A stretch of 64,000 bases of DNA. Source: Ceratodon purpureus (Eukaryota > Streptophyta > Bryopsida > Pseudoditrichales > Ditrichaceae). A program made the position numbers and the translations under genes. The stretch lies in NCBI GenBank assembly GCA_014871385.1, contig CM026433.1:5209823-5273822 (forward strand). Reading direction: 5' to 3'. Positions within the stretch are counted from its first letter, which is position 1. The number at the start of each line of letters is the position of its first letter. This document shows, piece after piece, positions 36,790 through 48,751 of this stretch. The notes beneath the pieces were generated by a model, which had not been told where the DNA came from, did no database searches, and was given only the letters and a program-made list of their open reading frames with translations.

Positions 36790-37430
36790 TGTGTTCGCAT
36801 CCAGAAATGCCCAGATTAGTAAACTGGTCAAACACTTGAGCTAAAACCTTGGGAACCACTACAATCTCTAGATTGATGTGTAACAGTCTAGAAAACCTTC
36901 AGATAGTCAGAAACATGCAATTGCATCCATAACCACCAAACTGGCAATTACTTGGGATCCAAGCTGGTCATCAGATTGATGAAGAAAAAATCAAAAACTA
37001 AACAACCTCCAAATGCTCAAATTCATGGAATTGCATCCAAAAGCCGCCCAAATTAACAAAACGCTCAAAAGCTCAAAAACCAAACTTGGGACCCAAACTG
37101 ATCTGATTGATCAGTAAGCCAACAAACTACAAACAACCTCCAATCGCTGAAAATCACATGCAAATGAATCAAAACCACCGAATTACCAAAACACGCTAAA
37201 TTTTTTGAAAAACCATCAACTCGGATAATCCAGGCTGCAAAACAACAAACAGCAAATATCTTCCAAATGCTGAAATCACATGCAAATGCATCAAAACACC
37301 GAATTACCCAAACACTCTAAAAAATCGAAAAACCATCAACTCGGATAATCCAGACTGCAAAAACAGCAAATATCCTCCAAATGCTGAAATCACATGCAAA
37401 TAAATGCATGAAAATCACGTGATTACCAAA
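36790..37430. repeat. Diverged 110-130 bp tandem repeat upstream of the GH24-like gene
   Basis: The phrase CTCCAAATGCTGAAATCACA and its variants start near 36897, 37007, 37137, 37260 and 37374. Each is followed by CATGCAAATGCATCAAAAC-like and CCATCAACTCGGATAATCCA-like parts; the last two units are the most alike. A weaker first copy begins near 36795. The array starts about 35 bp upstream of the proposed start codon, so it probably covers the promoter or leader of that gene. Confidence 0.6.
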
Positions 37431-37599
37431 CCACTCAACACAGCAACACGAGCTGCAAACTGATTGACCAGGTGATGGAGAAAGCTGGAACCAAGCAGGC
37501 ATGGGAGCAAGGTACAAAGTGAGTAAGTTATACATGAGATGGTGCAATGAGTACCTGGGTGAAGGTGCTGCAATGATGTGGGCACTCGAGTGAGGAGGG

Positions 37600-37760
37600 C
37601 AGTGGCGGTGATGCGGTGATGATGGAGGTGGAGGTGGAGGAGGAGGTGGTGATGGAGGTGGTGATGTGATAAGAGTGGCAGTGGTGGGGGTGATAACTTA
37701 TGGGCGTGGGGAGGGAGGGGGAGGGGGAGGTGGAGGAGGGGGAGTAGGACCAAGTGGCAA
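37600..37760 (+). repeat. G-rich simple repeat with G-quadruplex potential
   Basis: GGTGGA/GGAGGT repeats near 37622-37665 are followed by runs such as GGGGAGGGAGGGGGAGGGGG at about 37708. Four or more G-runs lie close together on the plus strand, which can form a G-quadruplex. Long Leu/His- and Pro-rich open frames on the minus strand here come from the repeat. The tract is upstream of the GH24-like gene. Confidence 0.55.
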
Positions 37761-37961
37761 GGCATGCGGCGTTGCGGAGGAGACGATGGATGATGGCATC
37801 AGCATATCCTGGGAGTGCCACTGCAGCGCTGCCATGTTGGTGAGCTAAGTTGGAGGCTTGGGCTTCCATGTTGGCTCATGCCATGATCACTGCTCTGGGA
37901 CTTGGTGGGAGTAGGGCCCTGCCATAACTGGAACGTTCTAGTCACATCTCTGGAGTGTTTG

Positions 37962-38185
37962 TAAGGTAGAGGGCTCCAAAACCAACCCGGTTCTAATTCC
38001 AAGAGAATCTAGGCAGGGTAATCATCCTAGAACCTAAATCTAGGTTGACCATAGATAGTTTATTATTTCGGTCAACATCCAACAAGAACTCTATGATGCG
38101 CCTAGATTTGTGTTCTAATATCAATGCATGATTTAGATTCTCTTGGAAATTAGAACCGGGTTGGTTTTAGAGCCCTTTACCTTAC
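37962..38185. mobile_element. Fold-back or MITE-like element, about 224 bp
   Basis: The left arm, starting GTAAGGTAGAGGGCTCC and continuing AAAACCAACCCGGTTCTAAT, is repeated in reverse complement at the right end (ending 38185), with only a few differences over about 55 bp. The match continues more weakly inward (CTAAATCTAGG). TA occurs at both edges inside the repeats and could be the target site of a mariner-type MITE. No coding capacity. Confidence 0.6.
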
Positions 38186-40200
38186 CGTAATACCATAGTA
38201 TGTTCATTCTTAAATAATTCTATATATATACATATATGAAAACATGAAGATACTAAATTAGTTTTTGCGATATTATGTTATTTCTAAGCCATTTAAGGTC
38301 ATTTTACTAATTTTGGTTTTTTGCTAATTTTATTTTTTTGAAAATTTTGGTTTATGGAGACAAACCTTAATTTCTTTAAAAAAACATATTTGTTTGTTGA
38401 GAACCGAACCTATGATGTTGTTACAGTAATGTTCTCTTGAGAAATGGGTTGTTTTGGTAATATAGGGTAATTTAGAGGGAGTTTGTGATGTAGTTGAGAA
38501 GTCCATGGTTGTGAGTTTTTTGAATTTCCATTGATCAAAAGTAAGACTCTTGTTTGGTTAGGGTTTATATAAAGATTAGAATTTCTAAGTTAAAATATTT
38601 CAAGCATGGATGAACAATGGCATTGCTTATGATATGGAAGTAATTTTTGTAAAGGGGATTTGTTAGGAGTCAAGTTCTTGGGGAGTTTCAAAGTTGTAGA
38701 TAAGAAACTTGGCCTTACGAGAATTCCAACTTCATTGAAAAGTATTTCTAGTATTTTCATTTTTAGTATTTTTTGTGTTTGTTATCCTTTGTTTATGGCC
38801 ATTTTCATGATGCTTGAAGCATTTTATTTTTTATTTTCGAACTATCACTTATGTACTAAATAATACTAGTTTGCCTAGAGCCTTTTTAAAGTGTTGTTTC
38901 CAAGATTTTCAAGTATATCTGGGACTGCTGAAGTTGTTCTTCAAGTTGTTTAGTAGACTTCCTCTTCTTGGTGTTTACACAATGATTAGTGAAATACTTT
39001 TCATATGTTTTTTTGAGATTTTTTCATTTTGTATGACCTTTCATCCTTTGTTTTTTATTAGCTTAAAAGAAAACCTCCAAGATATGATGGTATTTTCTTA
39101 AAGTCATACAAAATCAAATATCTTTCTATTTCCCAACTTAATCTTTGAATGAAAAGAATACAAAATCATTCCATTTAATTTATTAAAATCCTTTTTTACA
39201 TGGTATCTAAATTCAATCAACAGACAAAAACACTTTAATATTAGAATGTTTACTAATGACATGACTTCTTTTAAAATTAATATATTTGCATGCATAAATT
39301 AGCTTAAAAATTTAAAGCAAACAACGCACAATTGCTTACAAACAAAACAAAATGAAAAGAAATCGGTCCCAGATCGCACAAGCACAAAACGAAAAGAAAG
39401 CGAAGAACAGAAAGAAAATCCAGGAAAGAAAGACAAAAGGGGGAAAAAAAATGCAGAGCAGAAAGAAATCAAAGCCCAGAAAGATAACGTCTCAACACAT
39501 GAAAAAGGACGACCGACCCAAAAACGTGGAAACGAATGAAACTGTCGGACTAACTTAATGAAGTGAAACCGGGGAACAACTTACATTTGGAAATCCGAGC
39601 CCAACGGCCCAATGGACACCCGCCCCAACCCCAACACCCGCGCCCCCGGTCATCAACCCGTCGCCACACACACCGTGTCGATACCCTGATCTGGTCGGGA
39701 TCACGGCGAGGCGGAACCGTGATCATACCCTGCGTGTACCCGCCTCCCCCGGTCGTCAACCGAAGAGCAGAGACTCGACTCGGCAGAGGGAGGGCGAAGG
39801 CATAAGAGGACGCGCAGGGGCAGCGCGACTTGCAAAGGGCACTCACTCGCGAGGGTTGCAGAGCTCCGCAGAGCCTCCCTTCCGAGGACCGCCATCGCCA
39901 CAACCCCCCAGACACAACCCCCACACCGAATAGCGCATTCTCTCCCACTCCTACGCACAACACCCAATATCTTAGCCCAAGCGCTTACCACATCTCATCA
40001 ATAACATCATCATTCGCATCGGAGAGTGACTGTCCATCGTATCGGAGACTGTCCATGCGGGCTTCGATCGCAGCCATCATCGCATGGTGTTGGTGCTCAT
40101 GCGGGAGCCAAACCCTAGCGCGTGGTTTAGGAGCGTGCTAGGGTTGAGGTTATAATGCTCGGCTGGGGACGGGGTTTGGGTTTGGGAGGGCGGGGAGCGA
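38186..40200. other. Intergenic DNA, no gene supported
   Basis: The left part, to about 39550, is AT-rich. The part from 39560 to 40130 is C/G-rich with an approximate direct repeat (CCCCCGGTCATCAACC near 39643 and CCCCCGGTCGTCAACC near 39746). A lysine-rich frame at 39352-39558 is explained by A/G-rich sequence. Overlapping frames on both strands at 39550-40140 show no domain. Confidence 0.45.
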
Positions 40201-40215
40201 GGTGAAACCCTAGGT

Positions 40216-40560
40216 GGTGGTGGGGGGGGGGGGGGGAATTCGATTGGCATGGTGAGGGCGAGTGGGGGTGTTTTGGAGGAGTTTTGAAGGTGCCGGAGGG
40301 GTTTCTCTGGGGTTGGGGAGTTTAGGGTGGGGGAGTTTTTCGGGAACCCTAGTTTTGGGGGGTTTGAGGTGGTCGGCATTGGATCTTGCGGGGGGGAGGG
40401 GGAAGGGGAGGGAGAGAGGTTGGCGATGAGGATCTTGGGTGGAAGGGCGTAGTGGTTTTGGGAGGATTTTTTAGGGGGATTTTCGGAGGATTTTCGGAGG
40501 ATTTTTGGAGGATTTTTGAAGGATTTTTTGGGGGATTTTTTGGGTGATTTGTTTGGAGGG
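40216..40560 (+). repeat. Poly-G run and GGATTTTNGGA tandem repeat upstream of the lysine-rich gene
   Basis: A run of about 18 G residues (interrupted GGTGG then G-run) lies at 40218-40238. At about 40467-40552 a unit of 13-14 bp close to GGATTTTCGGA is repeated six to seven times. Proline- and lysine-rich frames on the minus strand here are products of this repeat. The region ends about 350 bp upstream of the start codon at 40902 and may be its promoter or leader. Confidence 0.5.
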
Positions 40561-40901
40561 GGGTGGATGTGGGCGTAAGCGATCACATGGAGGTTTAGGT
40601 GGAGGGGAATTGGTGACATCGGAGGAGGAGGCGAGGGGAGAAGAGCAAGGGGTTTTGAAGACGGGAGCTAAGAGGAGGAAGAAGAAAAGGGAGAGGGTGG
40701 GGAAATTAGTGGAATAATAAAATTTGGAAAACTGTAAAAAAGAGGCGAAAGTGGAGAGAGAGAGGAGTTTGCGAGGAGGAGTTGGGTTGAATGTGGTGAC
40801 ATGGTGCAGCAGTGGCAGTGGGGTACGCCTCCCTTCACTGGGTCCTGGCGGTCTCCTTGCCTCTGCGAGCTGCTGTGCGTTGGCGTGCATACGGATACAC
40901 A

Positions 40902-42958
40902 ATGTCTCGCTGCTATCCATTCCCGCCCCCGGGATACGAGAAGGCTCCTCAGCCTGATGTAGCTCAGCCCCATAAGGATAAGGTGTGCTATGCTCTGCTG
41001 CTTCTTTTTGGATGTTAAAAACGTTTTACTAGATCGACTGGCTTTAGCATGGCAATTGAGGTCTGCACCTTGGCCGCTGGTGTTGAGCCAGGATTATGAA
41101 TTCATTGGGTCTGCATATCTAGGGGGGACTCTCGAAACGCATTGTTTCATATTCCAGTTCACCCCTTACTTGTGGAGCCTAGATGATGTCTTGGAATTGT
41201 GGCTGCGTTTCTTGCGTCAAGTCCAAAGACCAGGCTCATAATCTGGAAGCAGATAGCTTACTTAGTTTTCTCAAAGCTTTATGAGAGCTTTTTATGCATT
41301 CAGTTTTGTAGATCCGCTTTTATATATATCAAAGGTCAGTGACGATCTCAGGATGGCGATCGGACGCTTGAGTTCATTGGTCTTAATGATCATATTCCAC
41401 TTACATCAATAGTCTGAATTTCAAACGCAACATGGCTTAGTGTTGCCAAGCACATGGGTTAGACTGCAGATTTATTTTACTCGTGATTGTACATGCTTTC
41501 AAGACAGCATCATTTTCAAGTCAGGTCTAATCTTTCCACTCCGAAGTCTGATATGTATGTTCCACTTGTTGTCCAAGTTAAGTGGTGATGGTGTAGTCGG
41601 ATGTTACGTTTGTATCGAATGCCTTGTGACTTTTTATTAACATGGACATACAATCTTGTACTATTCCAGTCGGTGATTGACGGCGTGGATGTTGGTAATC
41701 AGTGTCTTCCTCTCGTCATCATTATGAAGTTCTGTGTGGCGGTCAGAATATTTGATCTAACTTGTGAATTTGGTTGTGTTTTTGCTGCGTGCTTCAGAAG
41801 GACCGCCATAAAGATAAACATAAAGACAAGAAGAAAAAGAAGAAAAAGGACGGGGAAACAAATGGGGATGCCCATGGTAAGTCGTTCTCCCTTTTGCTCT
41901 CTTTCTGTTGCACAGGGATGCCCAACGTGCTCCGCACCCTGCCAGAGTTTACTCTCATCTGTATAGAGGTGCGTCAGTGGATCTATAGTGTAGGTTGGAC
42001 CCTATCCGTATGAACATTTAAAGAGTTTGGCAGACTTGTCTAAGACTCAGAGACTCGGTAAACCCGCTCGGTTGTAAGAATCACATAACAAGTGCACACC
42101 TATTGCAGTTTTTTCCCCATTTTGCTTTGTAGAACAATGTATGCTATCCAGCAGGGGGAGGCCTCTATGCCACGTATCTCTTGACTGTACTCAACATCAT
42201 TGGGTCATGGATCCGCTCTTGCCTCTGGTACAGACAAGGACTCCTCGCGGCCCAGTAAGCAGCCACGGACTGTCTCTGTCAACGACCTTCTACAATCCAA
42301 AGACGAGAAACAGAATGGGAAAGTGCGGGACGTTCTTCCAACGGCAGTCCCTCTTGCACCGTCAACATCTGCAGCTGAGCCTTCTCTTGTCATCAAGGGA
42401 GAGGTCAGGGATGGCGGCAAGGCCTTGGCCCGGGGTATGTCACAGAGGACTCTTGTAATCCCTCCTTCTGTAATTCCTTCTTCTCAACCATTGTATAGTA
42501 AACAAGAACCCAATGGCAAGGCTACTGATGTCAAGCCAGTCGTTTCCAAGGCTGGTGTCAAGTCTGATGCCAAACTACCGGTAGTCTTAGTTTTGCCTGC
42601 TGAGAGTAGTGGTAATGAATTACCTAGTGCTAGTAAGCCCGGCAGTATTAGTAGTATTCAGCCTACGTTGCCCAGCAACAATAATTTAGACTTACAAAGA
42701 CAGTCTCCCAAGGCTTCTGAATTGGTTGCAAGTCCTCCCTGCGAGATGCTCGCGCTTAAGCAAACCAGCACTTGGTCAGATGTGCCGGATGAGGATTGGT
42801 TGTTTGCAGGAAGGCCAGCCCTTGGGTTGTCTCACCCGAAGCCAAAGGCGGAGGTGGAGAGGGGGGCAGGGGGGGCAGGCTCGGTGCAGGTTTGGGCCGA
42901 GGCAGTCTTTTTACCCTCATGCGAGTTATACGCCTTGCCGTATGTGGTCCCATATTGA
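40902..42958 (+). CDS. Conserved plant lysine-rich protein with PFPPPGYEK N-terminus
   Basis: Three exons, 40902-40982, 41798-41876 and 42234-42958, keep frame and give 294 residues. The protein opens with MSRCYPFPPPGYEKAP, a start shared by a conserved but uncharacterised family of plant proteins. A lysine-rich basic segment follows (KDRHKDKHKDKKKKKKKDG, about residues 28-46), then a Ser/Pro-rich, probably disordered middle. It ends with DVPDEDWLF and VWAEAVFLPSCELYALPYVVPY; the family also ends in a pattern like this (W-x-E-A ... ALPYVVP). The basic block suggests a nuclear protein. Function unknown; the family assignment rests on memory of the N- and C-terminal motifs. Poly-A/G coding in the Lys block could slip in sequencing, but the frame closes as given. 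Confidence 0.8.
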
Positions 42959-44123
42959 GATCTTCTATTAGTCTTTCCCATTTGTCCATTTGTGAAAATT
43001 TTGGCGGCAGGATTGGTTGTATGGTTGGTCCATGACTGGGCAGTGTTCAGGGAAGCCTGAATCAGAATCTGTATCATCTTTCACATGGTATCTCTCTCGG
43101 ATCAACTTTTGTGTGCTATTTAGAACGATGATACTCGAACATTTTGTGTGGAAATATTTTAATTCTTTCCAATGGATGCACTCTGGCCTCATGGATGCTG
43201 AGATTCGTAATTGATTTTCTAAGTCCGCATGTAAACTGTTAAAACTGCAAACCTTCAAAGACGCGTCTTGATAGTAAAAGATTATCTCATATTGAGTTTT
43301 ATCAGACGGTAGTACCGAATTACACTGTGCATGATGCGATTGTTTTACGATTGCTGAATACTTTCACACCTGCTTTAGCATGCCTTGAGTTCTCGCCCGT
43401 TGGATGTGATGCTTTATCTGAGAAAGAGGTATTACAGACTTTCAAAATCTATCTGTATTTGACTCCACCCCAACACTTGGAGTTGTGTACATATCCTTGT
43501 CATGTTCTTTGCAGCTGCTTCCCAAAACTGTTAATAATCATTCTAAAGAAAGAGAATAACAACTTCCGGTGAACCAACATGTCTACATGTGGCAAGGTCA
43601 ATATTAATGTGCACCAGGTTACTGTGGGACTTTTAGTGTCGCATCTCATGACTATGAGTGGACGTCAGCAGCTTAAGGCAATCCGGTGAATCCCGAATGA
43701 GCACTTGGCGATTCCTTACTAAAGCAGGAATGCCCTGGGTGCAAGTTAGTGGTCCCACAAATCTAATTTACAGCTGCACCTGACGGTGGTTACTACTGTA
43801 CCAATCTGATGTATGTTCAGCTCATCAGCTAACTACATGTACTGTAGTGTTACACTTTACAAAGGGGGCAGATTCTTTCAAAGTCAATACTCTTCTGCCA
43901 TGCTTAACTACAAAAACAGTGACTTACGAACACTTGGAGATGCTACACATGCTCCTTTCTCAGCTAGCCGATTCGAAAAAAACGTTAGTCTGGGACTCTA
44001 CAATAGACAAGAGTGAGCAGTAAAGAATGGTATTTTCATCATCCCCAAATGCAGTTCTCTAACTAACTATGGGCGAATGATACTCAGTGACGTGAATAGA
44101 AATACTCTGGTCAAGCGCGTGGT
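42959..44123. other. Intergenic DNA between convergent genes
   Basis: The interval should hold the 3' untranslated regions of the lysine-rich gene and the CDC7 gene. Short open frames on both strands lack domains. No repeat or RNA gene was recognised. Confidence 0.5.
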
Positions 44124-47100
44124 TCAAGCAGTAACATATTTGATTGGCGGGGAGAATCCGAGGTCATGTGCAACTCTCTCTTCGACGGACTTGAAAAACT
44201 CGTGGCTCAACGCCTCAGAGGCTTCGATTCGACGATTTGGATCCACTTGCAAGCATTTCTCCAGCAAGTCGCACAGATTCGGTGGCAACCTGTCTCGCAT
44301 CTCACTTCTTCTCGCATGACCACTGCACCAGTCACTTATTGTCAAGGGCTTGAAGTTGAGTGTCTCAAAAGCCTGCCACATCGAAAGTAGTGTGAATACT
44401 TTTACTTTAGGCTGAGCTCAATGCCCGAACTCAACCTTTCGGAAGAGAATATTATTGCAGAAAATATAGTAATAATCTTGCGGATCGCTCCCTATAGAAA
44501 GCTCGTTGTTCTTCGGTTTGTGACAAACTTTAGGTCGACAGAGATATTTGAACTCTCATATCTTGTGAATTTTTAGTGAGCTTGGGCGGTAGCAAAGTAG
44601 TGAACATACCGGGGGCAGTTTGTGGAGACAGTCATGCTCTCCAGCCAACTTCAACAAGTCGTCAACACCTCGAAGTTTTGCAATATCCCTTAAGGCTCTG
44701 CATATATAATAGTGCAGATCAAGTTAGCTACCTTCTAAAATAATAGCAGGTGATTGAGGAGGACGGATATGATATTGAGTAACGTACTGTTCGCTGCTGC
44801 TGGACGGAAAGGGAGCTTTGCCAGCAATTAGTTGCAATAAACTCACGCCTGCAGACCAAATGTCCAATTTCGTAGTTTGCATATTGGACTTCAGCAGTAC
44901 CTACTTTCCCAAACATAAAATGAGTCAGAAAGACGTCCAACACATAATGATGATAGAGACAATATCCGTTTGGTGATTGAGCTACCATCTAAGTCTCAGT
45001 AGAGGGCAATAATAAATCGGTTCAAAAGATAACTAGGTGGAGAATAAAGAGGTACCGGCAACTTTCACAATTAATTGTACGATATTAATATGTGAAGACA
45101 AATGAACCAAAAAGGTTCGTACCTCAGGTGCGCGATAACCCTTTGTTCCTGCACATGGTCCATCCTTCGCTACGGGAAGATGCCGACGAACTCCAGCACC
45201 TGAACACATATTAAGAAATATGCTCTATGAGAAACTAACATGTAAGTCCATCGCAAAATTACTACTCCCATGGTACATAAATGCCATTATATATGGCGAA
45301 TGATGAGCACGGTGAGAAACCAGCAGCCCAATTTCACATCAACCGATACATACATCGGTTTTCTGAGTTGAAAAAGGCCATATGAAAATTAGAGTACATT
45401 ATTGAAAACCTGACCATGACAAGACCACTGTACCTTTTGTGCTGGGTCGAGGCGGAGATACAGGCAGTCGGACAGTCGTGCTTTTCTTATCCTGTACCGC
45501 GGCAACACGCTTCCGTTGTGATGCAGGAGGGACAGCAGCGACAGTAGACGTTTGTGCTGGATTACGATTCTTGATGTACTGGGCAAATCGAAGCACTCCG
45601 ACCGTAGGGGGCATCCAAGCAAGATCCCCAAGAACTGATTCAGGACGTCCATTGTCTTCCTCTTTCGGAGCAGTCTGTCATGGTGGCAAACTCAAGCACG
45701 TCAGCCTGTGATGTTTTGAGAATGTTGCAAGGCCATGGACGTCAAGTTGCCCAAGGCCAAAATTCATTACTCTTACAAGGCATCACACAAGTGGAGGAAA
45801 ATATCTCACCACTACTGTTGTTCTCAATGTCATGGTGTTCATTTGGATAGTTGCAATATCAACAACTACCAGCTATTACCGGAACTAAAAGCAAAAGCAT
45901 TACATGCTGCATTGACGACTTGATTTATGAGCTGATCTTGCCTATGGGGCTCTTCACTTACAGTGGGTTTCAGGGAACGTCGACTTTGTCGTAACCTCTG
46001 CGTTGGAACGACGGGGTCGCAAACGACAGGGGCTTTAGAGCTAGAGTCTACTGCAGTAGACTTTTTGGAACTCTCCTCTCCAGGTGTTGAAATAGCCCCC
46101 CTTGGGTTCAGGTTCGTAGTTGATAGGGTAGTGCACTGGGCGGCTACAGATGGCTGCTCCGTTTGAACAGGTGAAATGGTCCCCCTGTCAGGATGTCTGA
46201 ATGGAACAATACAGTCCGCAACTTACAGAGAATTTCAGCTAATACTTATTTAACTTCAGATATAACGGCTATACAGAAAGAGCATTGAGAATTCACTAAA
46301 CCCCGGCATTTAAAATTGCCCAAAGGGGAGCATCCATACCTTGACAGAGTTACAGCTTGTGAGCTTTTGTTATTGCAAGGCACTCCTGTTTGAAGTTCCC
46401 GTATATTCAAACTTTGGTGACGTTTTGAAGGCGTTATTTCTGTGTCCTTGCGGACACGTTTACCAAGCATATTCTTGGAGGACGCAGCCCGCAAATCTTT
46501 AGCTGATTCTGCTTTAGCTGGATCTTTTAAAGGCTTACAACCAACTCTCTTGATCTTCCCTGGAAAGAAACAAGCGTCCAAAGATTCAAGCTCCTTCGTT
46601 ATCACCAATGATATTTGCAAAGAATAATCAATTGCGGTGCGACCAAGGCGATGAACAAATTTCGTATTATGTGCAGAGGATGAGCACAAACCTGAAGCTA
46701 ATGTTGCTGCTGGTGCGACCTGCGTCCGTAGACAAACATAAAATTAAGAACTGTATCAAATTAAGAATCCGAACGCATATTTGATATGCAGATTAACTGT
46801 AAGCAAGGGAAAGGGGCGAGAGCTTCCATCTTACCAATGCAAGGTTGAAGTCAACAAGGTAGCCCGTGCCTCTCGTCCGAGAAAACAGAAAATTACCCGG
46901 TTTTACATCACGATGAACAATTCCCTGCAGACGTATACATGAATTCAATTAGACGAAATTCGTGAAAAAAACATGTATGGTAACAAGAAACTGCAGAAGT
47001 CAATCTTACCTGCTTGTGCAGATAAGCGAGGGCTCTAAACAAGCAATATCCATAAAGCTGAAGCTCTTGAATTGTGATTTCTTTCCTCAAAACCTGAGCA

Positions 47101-48751
47101 GAAGACACCACCTTGTGAGTTCAGATTACGTGTGCCATATCAACTCATAGTTACATGCGGTGGGAAGAGATCTGACGCTCATGGTATATAATCTGACATG
47201 CAAATCTGGTTTGATTTAATTTCACTTGATCAGTAGACCTCAGATGAACTCGTTTTTAATCCACGCTAACAATACTGCATGGCACCAGAAGCGACCCTTC
47301 AATCGGTAAGTGACTTTAATATAATGACGAGCCCGTTACCTCAGGCTTGTCATGCTCGACATATCGTAAGACTAAATTGGGGCGCTGATTCTCCTTGAAT
47401 CCCTCTTCCATCTCCACAGAAGGGACTTCATGTACGACTTCTTCGCATCGTGTGATATATTCTTGCCCGCTGATTACAATAGCGGCACACATTAATATAC
47501 TCTTAGGGATGCTGATACACTGTTTAGATTATCCGAAGCAGAAAAATGGATTTTTTTTTAATAAATTGCAAGGCTATTTACACAGATTGAATCATGTAAT
47601 TTGATTTGAATCTATCTCAAATTGTCCAAAAAGAGCAATACGAAACGTACCCTACTTTTTGTAACATCTTGATTTCATGGTTGACATATTCTGGAGTGGT
47701 CTTCTCCAGAGGACCTAAAGAAATCACCCCATGCCGATCAGGAATTCAATTTCATGCTGATCTCATAAATGCTGGAAAACCTCGATCTGCTGAAATGATT
47801 TGGCACTTGACTAAACACCAACTTCCAGAATAATCATTACACATGATAGTGAGGGGGAAAGAATTATACATTTGATCGCAAAAAGTTGATTGTCTCTTTT
47901 GCGCCTCACTCGATACACCGTACCGTAACCCCCTGTGCACCAGAACATAAGTGACGCGGTCAAAATCACAAAGAGCCGTTTGGCGTCCAAACACTGAAAG
48001 AGAAAAACAAAGATTCCTCGACCGTTCCTCAAACAAAAGCACTTTATTAGAATTGTACTGGACGGCAACCCATAAGTTGTTCAAAGAAAGCTCAGTACGA
48101 CAGTTTATATCATAGAAATTCAACGCTGTACAAGTGGCGAGGGCCATACCAGAACCTTCCTCTCCCAGCACAACATAGTCCTGGAACTCAGGAATTCGTC
48201 TCGGTATAGTCGATTTCTATACGCAAGCACATGATCATGTCACGTTCTTCAATTCGGAAAATCATAAGGCAGATTAAAAAAACAACAAAAAATCTAAGAA
48301 AAAAAATTGAAAAGATTAGAAACTGTGGGGTGCATGCATAAAAACTTAGAGCTCATCTCAAGGCTTGCTCACGCACCTCTTTGGTGTCCAGCTCCTGGGC
48401 ACCACCGTCCTTGACCGGCTGCGCAACTACGGAGGCACTAGGCACAGCAGGAACCAGAAAAGTTGCCCCACCACACCGCGGTGCCGCTCCATTGCATGCT
48501 CCCTCGAAAGTATCAAGACGCGACCGAAGCTCGATTAAGAACTCCTTAGTCAATCCAATCTTATTATCATCCAAGGCTTGCAGGGGTGATCTCGGAAGTG
48601 CACAGAGTTCATGAATCTGAGGGGACGAGACTGGAAACAAGTAACACTTCTGTTGCAGTTTCTCCACATCGCAAGCTGATCCATTGTTCAAGACCAACGT
48701 TGCAATATGAAGCGCTCTTTGGCTTGATTCCATGAGGTCAACGGATCCCAT
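44124..48751 (-). CDS. CDC7: CDC7-like serine/threonine kinase (DDK catalytic subunit)
   Basis: Fifteen minus-strand exons (48751-48377, 48216-48150, 47932-47870, 47714-47651, 47469-47340, 47093-47010, 46924-46835, 46719-46692, 46559-46340, 46196-45962, 45674-45434, 45199-45123, 44900-44788, 44697-44610, 44372-44124) give one frame of 707 residues. Kinase motifs occur in order: GEEGSGGYGTVY (142-153), AIKC, LRYVEHDKPE, GIVHRDVKPGN (262-272), VDFNLAL in the DFG position, GTKGYRAPE (550-558) and DIWSAGVSL. About 260 residues between DFN and APE form the large kinase insert typical of CDC7. CDC7 with its Dbf4 partner phosphorylates MCM proteins to fire replication origins. DFN instead of DFG is also what I recall of plant CDC7. 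The insert is basic and Ser/Pro-rich. The 28-base exon at 46719 and the intron after it are the least certain; that intron is open in the same frame and might be retained. Confidence 0.93.

Noticed and set aside
37415-37869. Leu/His- and Pro-rich minus-strand frames
   Set aside because: Products of GGTGGA and G-run simple repeats.
39352-39558. Lysine-rich 68-codon frame
   Set aside because: The sequence is A/G-rich low complexity and has no recognisable start context or homologue.
40077-40920. Proline/lysine-rich minus-strand frames
   Set aside because: They follow the GGATTTT tandem repeat and G-runs; the real gene is on the plus strand from 40902.
48353-48376. Extension of CDC7 exon 1 beyond LDTKE to EVREQALR
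   Set aside because: The extension reaches a stop; the GTGCGT donor at 48376 joins in frame to KSTIPRRIPEF and the kinase P-loop.
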